From Planococcus halocryophilus (GTDB taxonomy: Bacteria; Bacillota; Bacilli; Bacillales_A; Planococcaceae): DNA of 64,000 bases. Position numbers and translations under genes: made by a program. This document shows, piece by piece, positions 54,713 through 63,638 of this stretch (the stretch's first letter is position 1; each line of letters opens with the position of its first letter). The DNA lies in contig NZ_JAKVTG010000006.1 in assembly GCF_022489025.1 (NCBI RefSeq), positions 1 through 64,000 of the forward strand, read 5' to 3'. The notes beneath the pieces are model-generated. The model saw only the letters and a program-made list of their open reading frames with translations, was not told where the DNA came from and did not search any database.

Positions 54713-56468
54713 AACTTCAGCTTATAAAGGTGCAGCTTTTCTTTACCAAGCATCTGATAACTTTTTCACTCCAGAAGATTTTACGGAAGAACACCGATTG
54801 ATTGCAAAAACAGCTAAACGGTTTTTAGAAAAAGAAGTGCGACCAAATAATGATGAAATTGAAAAACAAAATTTCGAATTGGTTCAAACTTTGTTTGAAA
54901 AAGCTGGAGAACTAGGATTACTTGGTCATAGTGTTCCTGAAGCGTATGGTGGTCTTGGTCTGGATAAAATTAGTAAAGGGTTAGTCGGAGAATCGCTTGG
55001 TTCAGCTGGGAGTTACGGGGTGGCGCATTCCAATCATACGTGTATAGCGACATTGCCGATTACTTATTTTGGAACACCACAGCAAAAAGAAACGTACTTG
55101 CCAAAACTTGCTTCTGGAGAATTTATCGGAGCGTATTGCCTGACAGAACCGGGAGCGGGTTCAGATGCTTTGTCTGCAAAGACGACAGCGAAACTCAATG
55201 AGGAAAAGACTCATTACATATTAAATGGAACAAAAATGTTTATTACCAATGCGGATTTTGCAGATACATTTATCGTTTATGCAAAAGTAGACGGAACGGC
55301 TTTTACAGCATTTATCGTTGAAAAAAACCATCCCGGCTTATCGCTTGGTCTTGAAGAACAGAAAATGGGCATTAAAGGATCTTCGACGTGTGCAGTGATT
55401 TTTGAAGATTGCGAAGTACCTGTAGAAAATTTACTTGGTGAAATTGGCAAAGGGCATGTCATTGCGTTAAACGTCTTAAATTTAGGTCGCTATAATTTAG
55501 GCTCTGCTTGTATGGGGGCGGCAAAATATGGCTTGGAGCTTACATTGAAATATACGAGTGAGCGACGTCAATTTGGAAAAGCGATTGCAGAATTTCCAGC
55601 GACACAAGAAAAAATTGCTCACATGGCTCTTCGGATTTACGCTTCCGAATCGTTACAATACCGAACAGCTGGTTATCTTGAAAACGCATTAGGGGATCTT
55701 TATGATTCGCAAGAACATCATGAAATTGCGAAACAATTAATGGAATATGCAGTTGAATGCGCAGTTTGCAAAGTACACGGTTCGGAAACCTTGGACTTTG
55801 TAGTAGATGAAGCACTTCAATTGCATGGTGGCTACGGGTTTATTAAAGAATATAAAATCGAACAAATGTATCGAGATTCGCGGATCAATCGGATCTTTGA
55901 AGGTACTAACGAAGTAAACAGATTGCTCATCATCGGAAATTTACTGAAACAGACAGCCAAAGGGAAAATTTCGTTACAGCAACTAACGGTATCCGCCGTT
56001 GAGGATTTGAAGGCGCCGAAGTCTATAACTAATGACGTCCTTTCTAATGAATTAGAAGCGATCCATGCAATTCGGCGAGTCTTTCTTTTTTGCATCGGAA
56101 TTTGTTATGAAACCTTTAGTACAGAACTAATAGAAGAACAGGAAATTTTAATGGCATTAGCAGATATCGGCATCGCATTATATTCTTTGGAATCGGCTGT
56201 CATGAGAACCGCAAAAGCACTTGAATCTGAAACAAAAGAGCAGCATACACAAAAACCTTTAATGGCCCAGGCAATGACAGGTGATACATTGCTTGAAGTA
56301 GAAATGATTGCTCGTAAAATACTGCAGGCTGCTTCTGAAGAAAATCAATTGGCACATAATACGGCAGTTGTAACAAGTGAATTGAGTCGGTTACAAAAGA
56401 CTGGGCTAGATAAAGTAAAGCGGCAAATTGCTAAAAACTTATTAGAGGCAAGTCAGTATATTTCTTAG
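54702..56468 (+). CDS. Acyl-CoA dehydrogenase (FadE-like, extended)
   Basis: 588 residues. Standard ACAD core (about 25-420) plus a C-terminal extension of about 160 residues, as in Bacillus FadE/YusJ. Motifs: CLTEPGAGSDALS (about 147-159), FGKAIAEFPATQEKIAHMA (about 290-308), catalytic Glu in RIFEGTNEVNRL (about 401-412). FAD-dependent alpha,beta-dehydrogenation of a fatty acyl-CoA. GTG start at 54702 inside the end of the thioesterase gene, with AAGGGGGAAAG upstream. Third enzyme of the operon. Confidence 0.9.
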   Translation: METKTSAYKGAAFLYQASDNFFTPEDFTEEHRLIAKTAKRFLEKEVRPNNDEIEKQNFELVQTLFEKAGELGLLGHSVPEAYGGLGLDKISKGLVGESLGSAGSYGVAHSNHTCIATLPITYFGTPQQKETYLPKLASGEFIGAYCLTEPGAGSDALSAKTTAKLNEEKTHYILNGTKMFITNADFADTFIVYAKVDGTAFTAFIVEKNHPGLSLGLEEQKMGIKGSSTCAVIFEDCEVPVENLLGEIGKGHVIALNVLNLGRYNLGSACMGAAKYGLELTLKYTSERRQFGKAIAEFPATQEKIAHMALRIYASESLQYRTAGYLENALGDLYDSQEHHEIAKQLMEYAVECAVCKVHGSETLDFVVDEALQLHGGYGFIKEYKIEQMYRDSRINRIFEGTNEVNRLLIIGNLLKQTAKGKISLQQLTVSAVEDLKAPKSITNDVLSNELEAIHAIRRVFLFCIGICYETFSTELIEEQEILMALADIGIALYSLESAVMRTAKALESETKEQHTQKPLMAQAMTGDTLLEVEMIARKILQAASEENQLAHNTAVVTSELSRLQKTGLDKVKRQIAKNLLEASQYIS

Positions 56469-56479
56469 GGGGAGTATTA

Positions 56480-57454
56480 ATGAAGGCTATAAAATTCGAA
56501 GAGTTTGGTGGACCAGAGGTCTTGCAACTTGTAGAGGTTGAAAAACCAGATTTTGCTGACACAGAAGTGATTGTTGAAGTAAAAGCGATTGGCATCAATT
56601 ATGCAGATACAGCTAGGCGTGAAGGGAAGTATGTTGTACAAACCGAACTGCCTTATATTCCAGGCTCAGAAGTGGCAGGAGTAATTGTTGCGAGCGGGAA
56701 AAATGTAGAAAATTTCAAAGCAGGGGATCGTGTGGTTGCATTGATTGGTTCTGCAGGATATGCAGAATTCGCTGCAGTCGATGAAAGTGTTTTGACCAAG
56801 ATTCCAGAAGGCGTCGATTTTGATCAAGCTGTAGCACTGCCATTACAAGGATTGAGTGCGTATCACATATTAAAAACAATGGGACGGATTCAAAAAGGAG
56901 AGACGGTACTAATTCATGCTGCTGCAGGAGGAGTTGGTGCGATCGCTATACAATTGGCTCGGATTTTTGGCGCTGAAACAATTATTGCGACAGCCAGTAC
57001 AGAAGAGAAACTGTTTCATGCACAGAAAATGGGTGCAACTCATTTAGTTAACTACACAGAAGAAGGCTGGGGCGACAAAGTCAAAAACATTACCGGTGGT
57101 AGAGGTGTAGATTTGGCATTGGAAATGGTCGGCGGCGAAGTGTTCAATAAAACATTAAAATGTTTGGCTCCTTTTGGCCGGGTTGTCGTTTTCGGTGCTG
57201 CTAGTGGAGAACAGTCTTCTTTTAGTCCCGGACAATTAATGCGGAAAAATCAGTCTGTTATTGGGTTTTTCCTGCCACAAATTATGCGAGATCCCGAATT
57301 GATCCACCAAAGCTTTAATGAATTACTCGCTTATATGAAGAGTGGGGAATTGGTATTAACGATTGGTGGAGTTTATCCATTAGCGGAAGCTGCGAAAGCA
57401 CATCATTCTTTGCAGGGAAGAAAAACCATTGGGAAATTAGTGTTGAGGCCATGA
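56480..57454 (+). CDS. Zinc-independent MDR oxidoreductase (quinone-oxidoreductase-like)
   Basis: 324 residues. AGIGINYADTARREGKY-type N-terminal region and NADPH motif HAAAGGVGAIAIQLAR (about 144-159), no zinc-binding cysteines. QOR/crotonyl-CoA-reductase-like branch of the MDR superfamily. Probably reduces an enone or quinone intermediate. AGGGGGAG precedes the ATG, 12 bp after the dehydrogenase stop. Overlaps the MBL gene by 4 bp. Confidence 0.85.
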   Translation: MKAIKFEEFGGPEVLQLVEVEKPDFADTEVIVEVKAIGINYADTARREGKYVVQTELPYIPGSEVAGVIVASGKNVENFKAGDRVVALIGSAGYAEFAAVDESVLTKIPEGVDFDQAVALPLQGLSAYHILKTMGRIQKGETVLIHAAAGGVGAIAIQLARIFGAETIIATASTEEKLFHAQKMGATHLVNYTEEGWGDKVKNITGGRGVDLALEMVGGEVFNKTLKCLAPFGRVVVFGAASGEQSSFSPGQLMRKNQSVIGFFLPQIMRDPELIHQSFNELLAYMKSGELVLTIGGVYPLAEAAKAHHSLQGRKTIGKLVLRP

Positions 57455-58434
57455 CGCGTATTTTTACAAACAAAGCCCTGGATACTACAGCGTTGCTAGA
57501 GAAGCTAGGTGTAGAACTTGTTCGAATTGATTTACCTTTTCGTTTAAATCACGTGAATTGCTTTATAGCTGAATACGAGAACGAATGGACAGTCATCGAC
57601 GCGGGATTGAACAACAAGCTTACGAGAGACCTATGGGAAGAAAAACTAAAAGATAAAAAAGTCACTGACATCTTGGTGACTCATTATCATCCAGATCATT
57701 TCGGTTACGTTGGTGAGTTGCAAGAAAAAGCAGGTGCAAAAGTTTGGATGTCAGAAACTGATGCCAAAGCAGGGATGAACGCTTGGGAACCTTCATTTAT
57801 CGATCAGATTCCAGCAAATTACCGCGCATCGGGAATTCCTGAAGAACAAGCTACACAAATGATTAGAAATACGGAAGAATTTAAACCACTTGTTTCACCT
57901 TTACCGAAGATTGGACAGTATTTAACAGAAAAAGATAGAGTGCAAGTGGGCAATTTTGAATACCAAGTGATTCATACGCCTGGACATTCGGACGGCATGA
58001 TTTGCTTATACAATGAAGAGCAAAGCACGTTGTTTGCAACAGATCACATTTTACCGAAAATCACGCCTAATATTTCCTATTGGTTTCATGGGGATGCGAA
58101 TCCTTTAGCATCTTATATAGAGTCGTTACACAAAATAAAAAAACTAGATGTGGAATTTGTTATTCCATCTCATGGAAAACCATTTTACGGAGCAAATGAG
58201 CGGATTGATGAACTTTTAGCTCATCACGAAGAGCGACTAAGTGAGACATTAAAAACTATCAAAGAGCCGCTGACGGTTTACGAAGCATGCAATAAGTTGT
58301 TTCAACGACCATTAACTGTTCATGAAATGCGTTTCGCTGTTGGCGAAACATTATCCCATTTAGAATATTTACGTCATAAAAAAGAATGTTCGCGTGAAAT
58401 GATTGATGGAATTTGGCGATATGAAAAAATTTAG
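57451..58434 (+). CDS. MBL-fold hydrolase
   Basis: 327 residues. Metal motif VTHYHPDHFGYVG (about 70-82), HTPGHSDGM (about 175-183) and DHILPKITPN (about 201-210), SHGKPF near residue 246. Helical C-terminal domain. Similar proteins accompany acyl-CoA catabolism; possible thioesterase or lactonase activity, substrate unknown. Start ATGA overlaps the MDR gene stop; strict translational coupling. Confidence 0.83.
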   Translation: MTRIFTNKALDTTALLEKLGVELVRIDLPFRLNHVNCFIAEYENEWTVIDAGLNNKLTRDLWEEKLKDKKVTDILVTHYHPDHFGYVGELQEKAGAKVWMSETDAKAGMNAWEPSFIDQIPANYRASGIPEEQATQMIRNTEEFKPLVSPLPKIGQYLTEKDRVQVGNFEYQVIHTPGHSDGMICLYNEEQSTLFATDHILPKITPNISYWFHGDANPLASYIESLHKIKKLDVEFVIPSHGKPFYGANERIDELLAHHEERLSETLKTIKEPLTVYEACNKLFQRPLTVHEMRFAVGETLSHLEYLRHKKECSREMIDGIWRYEKI

Positions 58435-58446
58435 AGGAGTGGACTT

Positions 58447-59388
58447 ATGAAAGTTTTAGTGGTCGGTGCTGGAGCAATTGGTGGATATTTCGGAGGACGG
58501 TTAATCGAAAAAGGAGAAGACGTTACTTTTTTAGTAAGAGAACAAAGAAAAGAAAAACTACAGCAAACCGGTTTGGAAATTAGGAGCAAAAATGGTGATC
58601 TTCAAGTGACACCAAAGTTACTGACAAAAGACGATGACAGTCAGCTATTTGATGTCATCTTAATGTCAACAAAATCTTATCATCTGGAACATGCGATAAA
58701 GGATATTCAACCATTTGTCGGCCCAGAAACGATGATTTTACCTTTACTAAATGGGATTGCTCATTTAGAACCTTTGGTCGAGGCATTCGGAGAAGAGCGA
58801 GTAATTGGCGGATTGTGCTTTGTAGAAACCACGTTGGCGGAAGATGGTGCAATCGTTCAAACAAGTCCGGTCAATCAATTGGTGTACGGAGAACGGACCG
58901 GTGAAACAACGGAACGTATTGAAAAGTTAGAAGAATGCTTTAGTGGAACAAAAGCAGAGTTTGTTAAGAGCGATAACATCAATCAAGACATGTGGCATAA
59001 ATATTTGTTCATAACTGCAATGTCGGGTATCACTTCCATGATGGAGACACCTATAGGACCAATCAGAGATCTTGAATCAGGTCAGCGCACCATAAAAGCA
59101 TTTCTAGAAGAGTTGGTCGCCGTCATGGAGAAAATAGATGCACCCATTCAACAAGGGATTGCTGGAGTTCAGTTAAAACGAATTAATAGTATGGCCGAAG
59201 AGATGAAGTCGTCTATACAACGGGATATTGAAAAACAACAGCCTACTGAATTTGAACATTTGCAAGGGTATTTACTTGCTCTAGCTAAAAAAATGACAGT
59301 TCCCGTTCCGATTTTGGAAACGATTTATACGAAATTAACGTTGTATGAATTAAAAATAGCGATGAATAAACAAATGGAAAATGCGTAG
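58447..59388 (+). CDS. Ketopantoate-reductase-like NADP oxidoreductase
   Basis: 313 residues, ApbA/PanE fold. N-terminal VVGAGAIGGYFGGRLIEKG (about 4-22) and central LNGIAHLEPL; the catalytic lysine is in MWHKYLF (about 181-187). The two Asn that contact ketopantoate in true PanE appear absent in the segment ITAMSGITSMMETPIG (about 188-203), so the substrate may be another 2-oxo or hydroxy acid of the catabolic pathway rather than ketopantoate. Last operon gene, 12 bp after the MBL gene; GAGGAGTGG precedes the ATG. Confidence 0.78.
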   Translation: MKVLVVGAGAIGGYFGGRLIEKGEDVTFLVREQRKEKLQQTGLEIRSKNGDLQVTPKLLTKDDDSQLFDVILMSTKSYHLEHAIKDIQPFVGPETMILPLLNGIAHLEPLVEAFGEERVIGGLCFVETTLAEDGAIVQTSPVNQLVYGERTGETTERIEKLEECFSGTKAEFVKSDNINQDMWHKYLFITAMSGITSMMETPIGPIRDLESGQRTIKAFLEELVAVMEKIDAPIQQGIAGVQLKRINSMAEEMKSSIQRDIEKQQPTEFEHLQGYLLALAKKMTVPVPILETIYTKLTLYELKIAMNKQMENA

Positions 59389-59469
59389 CCTGCATTAATT
59401 TTTTCGGCTAAAGTAATTGCTTATTTAATAAATCTTTTGAAAAGAAAAAAAGGAATATTTGTCAGAACA

Positions 59470-59498
59470 TTTACATTCTTTTGACAGTCATCTATGAT
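59470..59498 (+). promoter_or_regulatory. Promoter of cstA
   Basis: TTTACA (59470-59475), 17-bp spacer, TATGAT (59493-59498). Predicted start about 59505. Confidence 0.65.
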
Positions 59499-59502
59499 GA
59501 AC

Positions 59503-59528
59503 AGACAAGCGCTTTCTAGCGCTTGTCT
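59503..59528 (+). promoter_or_regulatory. Perfect hairpin at the cstA transcript 5' end (operator or stabilising stem)
   Basis: AGACAAGCGCT-TTCT-AGCGCTTGTCT: 11-bp perfect stem starting at the predicted transcription start. No T run follows, so it is not a terminator. Confidence 0.65.
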
Positions 59529-59553
59529 AAGATGAGACAAAGGGGTTGGAAAA

Positions 59554-61290
59554 ATGAATGCGATTGCATTAGCTGCTATTGGAATTTTTATTTTTATACT
59601 TGGTTACCGCTTTTATTCCAAATTTATAGCAGAAAGAATTTTTAAGCTGGACCCGAATTACGTTACTCCTGCACATCGCTTTAAAGATGGTGTCGATTTT
59701 GTGCCTACCAATAAATTTGTATTGTGGGGTCATCATTTTACGTCGGTCGCTGGAGCTGCACCCATTTTAGGTCCAGCCATTGCTGTTTATTGGGGATGGT
59801 TACCAGCAGTGTTATGGGTAGTGTTTGGGACTGTATTTGCAGCAGGTGTTCATGATTTTGGCACGTTGGTGCTATCTGTTCGAAACAAAGGACAGTCAGT
59901 GGGAACACTTGCTCACCGTTTGATTGGGCAACGTGGAAAGGTATTGTTCTTGTTTATCATTTTAATATTAGTTTTAATGGTTAATGCAGTATTCGCATGG
60001 GTTATTGCAAAACTATTTATTTCTTATCCTGCTAGTGTGGTACCGGTATTTATCCAAATTCCTTTAGCATTGTGGATTGGTCATGCTGTTTATAAGAAAA
60101 ATAAGAAAATGCTTATTCCTTCAGTATTTGCTTTAGCGATCATGTACATAACTGCCATTGTCGCGAGCCAAGTGAGTTTTCTACAAATTGATCTTGTTCA
60201 ATATATGGGTGGAGAAAACGGAACGGGGATATTCGGACTTGATCCAATTTCAACAGCGTTCTTTATTTGGATCATTGTTTTGATGGTTTACGTTTATATC
60301 GCCTCTACGTTACCGGTTTGGAAATTACTTCAGCCGCGTGACTTTATCAATTCTCACCAATTAATTGTAGGACTTGGTATTTTGTATCTTGGGTTGTTAT
60401 TCACGAACCCTGAGATCACGGCACCGATGACAAATCCAGATGCCGATATTTCTTGGTTCCCGTTATTGTTCATTACCATTGCTTGTGGAGCGATTTCCGG
60501 GTTCCATGGACTTGTTTCATCAGGAACAACTTCAAAACAATTAGATAAAGAAACCGATGCCCGTTTTGTCGGTTATTTAGGGGCTGTCGGAGAAGGGGTT
60601 TTGGCATTAATTTCGATTATTGCCGTTATTACTTTGTTCCCTGACCGCGAGTCATTCTTTGCTACTTATAGCAGTTTCCAAGCTTCTAATGGAGCAGGTT
60701 TAGGTGCCTTTATCGAAGGTGCTACAAGTTTAGCGCAAGGGTTGATGATTCCAGCAGAAGTGGCTTCGACCATTGTTTCAATTATTGTTGTGTCGTTTGC
60801 AGCGACAACTTTAGATACGTCGGTTCGATTAATGCGTTACATTATTTCAGAACTTGGAGTCGAATACAAAATTCCGTCTCTTGAGAAAAAGCATGTGGCA
60901 ACGACCATTGCGGTCGGAGCAAGTGCTGCACTTGTATTACTCCCTGAAGGACCAAATGGTTTTGGTTCAGGTGGATACTTGTTATGGCCATTATTCGGAA
61001 CAGCCAATCAGTTGCTAGCCGGTATCAGTTTATTGCTGATTTCCATATGGCTGAAGAAACTTGGACGAAATTACATCATTACCATCGTCCCGATGATTTT
61101 CCTTATGTTCATGACGCTTTGGGCAATGTTCCAGCAAGTGTTCTTGCAATGGGCATGGTATGCAAAACAGCCAAGTATGCTGCTATTCATATTTGGAGCC
61201 ATCATTTTTGTCTTTACACTATGGATCATCTTAACGGCAGTCCAAGCATTATTGAAGAATAAAGACCCTGATTTCTCAGGAGATGAATAA
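59554..61290 (+). CDS. cstA: CstA-family carbon starvation protein (pyruvate/peptide transporter)
   Basis: 578 residues, about 16 membrane segments. N-terminal GYRFYSKFIAERIFKLD (about 17-33), THHFTSVAGAAPILGPAIA-type core (about 55-75) and GVHDFGTLVLSVRNKG (about 98-113) are CstA hallmarks. Family members import pyruvate (BtsT, CstA in enterics) or peptides under carbon limitation. AAAGGGGTTGG precedes the ATG. It is followed by a stem-loop, then the Cys-Cys small protein and the ArsA ATPase. Induction by starvation is expected, but no cre site was recognised. Confidence 0.9.
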   Translation: MNAIALAAIGIFIFILGYRFYSKFIAERIFKLDPNYVTPAHRFKDGVDFVPTNKFVLWGHHFTSVAGAAPILGPAIAVYWGWLPAVLWVVFGTVFAAGVHDFGTLVLSVRNKGQSVGTLAHRLIGQRGKVLFLFIILILVLMVNAVFAWVIAKLFISYPASVVPVFIQIPLALWIGHAVYKKNKKMLIPSVFALAIMYITAIVASQVSFLQIDLVQYMGGENGTGIFGLDPISTAFFIWIIVLMVYVYIASTLPVWKLLQPRDFINSHQLIVGLGILYLGLLFTNPEITAPMTNPDADISWFPLLFITIACGAISGFHGLVSSGTTSKQLDKETDARFVGYLGAVGEGVLALISIIAVITLFPDRESFFATYSSFQASNGAGLGAFIEGATSLAQGLMIPAEVASTIVSIIVVSFAATTLDTSVRLMRYIISELGVEYKIPSLEKKHVATTIAVGASAALVLLPEGPNGFGSGGYLLWPLFGTANQLLAGISLLLISIWLKKLGRNYIITIVPMIFLMFMTLWAMFQQVFLQWAWYAKQPSMLLFIFGAIIFVFTLWIILTAVQALLKNKDPDFSGDE

Positions 61291-61304
61291 AATACAAAAT
61301 GGGT

Positions 61305-61332
61305 AAGGGGTCATGAGTTTTTATGACCCCTT
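61305..61332 (+). terminator. Stem-loop after cstA, poor T run
   Basis: AAGGGGTCAT / ATGACCCCTT stem, loop GAGTTTTT, then CCATTTAT. Weak as terminator; could be a partial terminator or mRNA-stabilising stem between cstA and downstream genes. Confidence 0.5.
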
Positions 61333-61359
61333 CCATTTATCTTAGAAAGAGGTGTTGAT

Positions 61360-61623
61360 ATGTTGGTGTTCGATAAATTAAAACAATTGATCGCTTTTTA
61401 TGAGGCTGTCCTTGAATTGCCACATCGCACTGAAATTGCACGTGAACTACGAGATGAAGATGATCTTTTTTTACTCATGCTTTATTCGGAAATGTTGGGG
61501 ATTCCCAATCCGGTTTACTATTACACGCTGGAATTGTATCCATATATGATTGAAGAATTTCATGATTGGCATTTACGCATGGGTATGGATAAATCACCTT
61601 TAACCGGCATACGTTGCTGTTAG
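61360..61623 (+). CDS. Small protein ending in Cys-Cys (cory-CC-star type), CstA partner candidate
   Basis: 87 residues. No membrane segment; helical, with a LGIPNPVYYYTLELYPYMI core (about 46-64) and terminal GIRCC. It matches the family name I recall as cory-CC-star, found beside ArsA-type ATPases. Its GIP turn, Glu-Glu-Phe helix (MIEEFHDWHLRMG) and final Cys-Cys also resemble the enteric YbdD/YjiX proteins encoded after CstA. GAAAGAGGTG precedes the ATG. Function unknown. Confidence 0.75.
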   Translation: MLVFDKLKQLIAFYEAVLELPHRTEIARELRDEDDLFLLMLYSEMLGIPNPVYYYTLELYPYMIEEFHDWHLRMGMDKSPLTGIRCC

Positions 61624-61648
61624 TTTTGTTTAGGAATGAGGAGAAAAC

Positions 61649-62581
61649 ATGGATGTACTAGCCAAGAGTATTATTTTTGTAGGTGGAAAAGGTGGTGTTG
61701 GGAAATCAACATCAGCTGCAGCGATTGCTTGGAGATCTGCTAAAGAAGGGCATAAAACTTTGTTGATCTCAACAGATCCTGCCCATAATGTAGGAGATAT
61801 TTTTAACGAGCAGATTGGCGGTAAAATAAGAGAAATTGCTGATAATTTATATGCACTTGAAATTGATCCGGAAATTGAAACGGATAATTATATTAAAACG
61901 GTAAAAGCTAATATAAAAGGAACCGTTCATTCGAGTATGATGGAAGAAGTAAACCGACAATTGGATACAGCAAAAGCTTCTCCAGGTGCAGACGAAGCAG
62001 CGTTATTTGATAAGCTCATTCATATCATTTTAGAAGAGCGTCAGAATTTTGATAAATTAGTGTTCGATACGGCTCCGACCGGACATACAATTCGGTTGTT
62101 AACATTGCCAGAATTGATGGGTGTTTGGATTGATGGGTTGCTTGAGAAACGTCGCAAAACCAATGAAAATTACTCCCAGCTATTAAATGACGGGGAGCCA
62201 AGAGAAGATCCGATATATGACGTGTTAAGAGAACGTCAAGAGCGATTTTCCAAAGCGCGCGAACTTTTGCTAAATGAAAAAGAAACGGGATTTATCTTTG
62301 TGCTAAACCCAGAACGCCTTCCCATTTTGGAAACAAAAAAAGCTTTGGATTTGTTGCATAATTATCAACTTCACGTCAAAACGCTCATCATTAATAAAGT
62401 ATTACCAGAAGAAGCGGACGGAGAGTTTTTAAGGGAGCGGAAAAAACATGAAAAGAAATATATGCAACAAATAGAAGAAACGTTTTCTACTCAAAAGTTA
62501 GTATACGTTCCGCTTTTTTCACAGGATATTATTAGCAAAAAACAACTGGCGTTATTTAGTGAGTATTTTAAGGAGGGATGA
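61649..62581 (+). CDS. ArsA/Get3-family ATPase
   Basis: 310 residues, one nucleotide-binding domain. Deviant Walker A GGKGGVGKSTSAAA (about 11-24), STDPAHNVGD (about 41-50, switch I) and DTAPTGHTIRLL (about 142-153, switch II) are intact. No arsenite-binding cysteine triad and no arsR/arsB nearby, so an arsenic role is unlikely; such single ATPases target or remodel membrane or cofactor proteins (inference). 25 bp after the Cys-Cys gene, so a functional pair with it is likely. GAGGAGAAAAC precedes the ATG. Confidence 0.85.
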   Translation: MDVLAKSIIFVGGKGGVGKSTSAAAIAWRSAKEGHKTLLISTDPAHNVGDIFNEQIGGKIREIADNLYALEIDPEIETDNYIKTVKANIKGTVHSSMMEEVNRQLDTAKASPGADEAALFDKLIHIILEERQNFDKLVFDTAPTGHTIRLLTLPELMGVWIDGLLEKRRKTNENYSQLLNDGEPREDPIYDVLRERQERFSKARELLLNEKETGFIFVLNPERLPILETKKALDLLHNYQLHVKTLIINKVLPEEADGEFLRERKKHEKKYMQQIEETFSTQKLVYVPLFSQDIISKKQLALFSEYFKEG

Positions 62582-62586
62582 AAGAA

Positions 62587-63567
62587 ATGAAAGCATTTGT
62601 AATGGAATCCGGTGAATGGAAGTTAAAAGATATAGAAGAACCGAAAGTGAAATCGGGAGAAGTGTTGGTGTCTTTAAAAACGGCAGGCATAAACCGCAGA
62701 GACTTAGGTTTGATCAAACGATATGGAAATAATCCAGAAGCGCTCATCGTTGGATCAGACGGAGCGGGTGTAGTGGAGGCAGTTGGAGAAGATGTAGTCG
62801 ACTTTGCTTATGGGGACGAAGTGATTATTAATCCGGCGTTGCGCTGGTATAAGAACAGCGAAGCACCGCCTGCAGAATTTGATATTTTAGGACTGCCTGA
62901 TCATGGAACTTTTGCAGAGAAAATTGCAATTTCCGTTGAGCAATTAGAGAGAAAGCCTGCTCATATGAGCTGGGAAGAAGCGGGAAGTTTAGTTTTACCT
63001 GCACTGACTGGATATCGAGCTTTGTTTACAAAGGGACAATTGAAAAAAGGAGAAACTTTGTTTATCCCAGGTGCTGGGAGCGGAGTTGCGACGTTCCTCA
63101 TTCAATTTGCGAAAAACTGTGGAGCTCGCGTAATTGTCACTTCACGCAGTGAAGAAAAGCGTGAGTACGCTAAGAAAATCGGGGCGGATATAGCCATTCC
63201 AACAGACAGTGATTGGGTAAAAGAGCTTGAAGGTGAGACGATTGATTTGGTCATCGACAGTGTAGGAGAGGCTACTTTTAATCGTTCACTAGATGTTTTG
63301 AAAAAAGGCGGACGAATTGTTATTTTCGGTGCCACTACAGACGATATTGTAGATTTCAATCTTCGCAAATTCTTTTACGGACAATACCAGTTGTTTGGTT
63401 CAACTATGGGAAGTCGAGAAGAGTTACGAGCCATGTTGAAGCATATGGAAGCTTATAATGTGCGACCAATAGTAGATAAAACGTATTCATTGGACAGAGC
63501 GCAAGAAGCATTTGATCGTTTAGCATCAGGCAATCAATTTGGCAAAGTTGTGCTACGTATTAATTAA
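62587..63567 (+). CDS. MDR-family zinc-less alcohol dehydrogenase (YogA-like)
   Basis: 326 residues. N-terminal GroES-like domain (about 1-125), NAD(P) motif FIPGAGSGVATFLIQFAK (about 160-177), KKIGADIAIPTDSDW and C-terminal NQFGKVVLRI. Lacks the zinc ligand set of classical ADH. Predicted NAD(P)-dependent reductase of unknown substrate, like Bacillus YogA. ATG at 62587 is preferred because AAGGAGGG at 62570-62577 is 9 nt upstream; the ATG at 62578 touches the ribosome site. Co-transcribed with the ATPase. Confidence 0.83.
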   Translation: MKAFVMESGEWKLKDIEEPKVKSGEVLVSLKTAGINRRDLGLIKRYGNNPEALIVGSDGAGVVEAVGEDVVDFAYGDEVIINPALRWYKNSEAPPAEFDILGLPDHGTFAEKIAISVEQLERKPAHMSWEEAGSLVLPALTGYRALFTKGQLKKGETLFIPGAGSGVATFLIQFAKNCGARVIVTSRSEEKREYAKKIGADIAIPTDSDWVKELEGETIDLVIDSVGEATFNRSLDVLKKGGRIVIFGATTDDIVDFNLRKFFYGQYQLFGSTMGSREELRAMLKHMEAYNVRPIVDKTYSLDRAQEAFDRLASGNQFGKVVLRIN

Positions 63568-63638
63568 TACAAAGTGAAACTTTCGGGACAGTCAATCGTA
63601 TATAGAGGATAAGAAAGAATTGACTGGAGGTTTATAGG

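Noticed and set aside
61649-62581. Arsenite-pump ATPase assignment for the ArsA-like gene
   Set aside because: No arsenite-binding cysteines seen and no arsR, arsB or arsC nearby; a single nucleotide-binding domain fits the Get3-like branch better.
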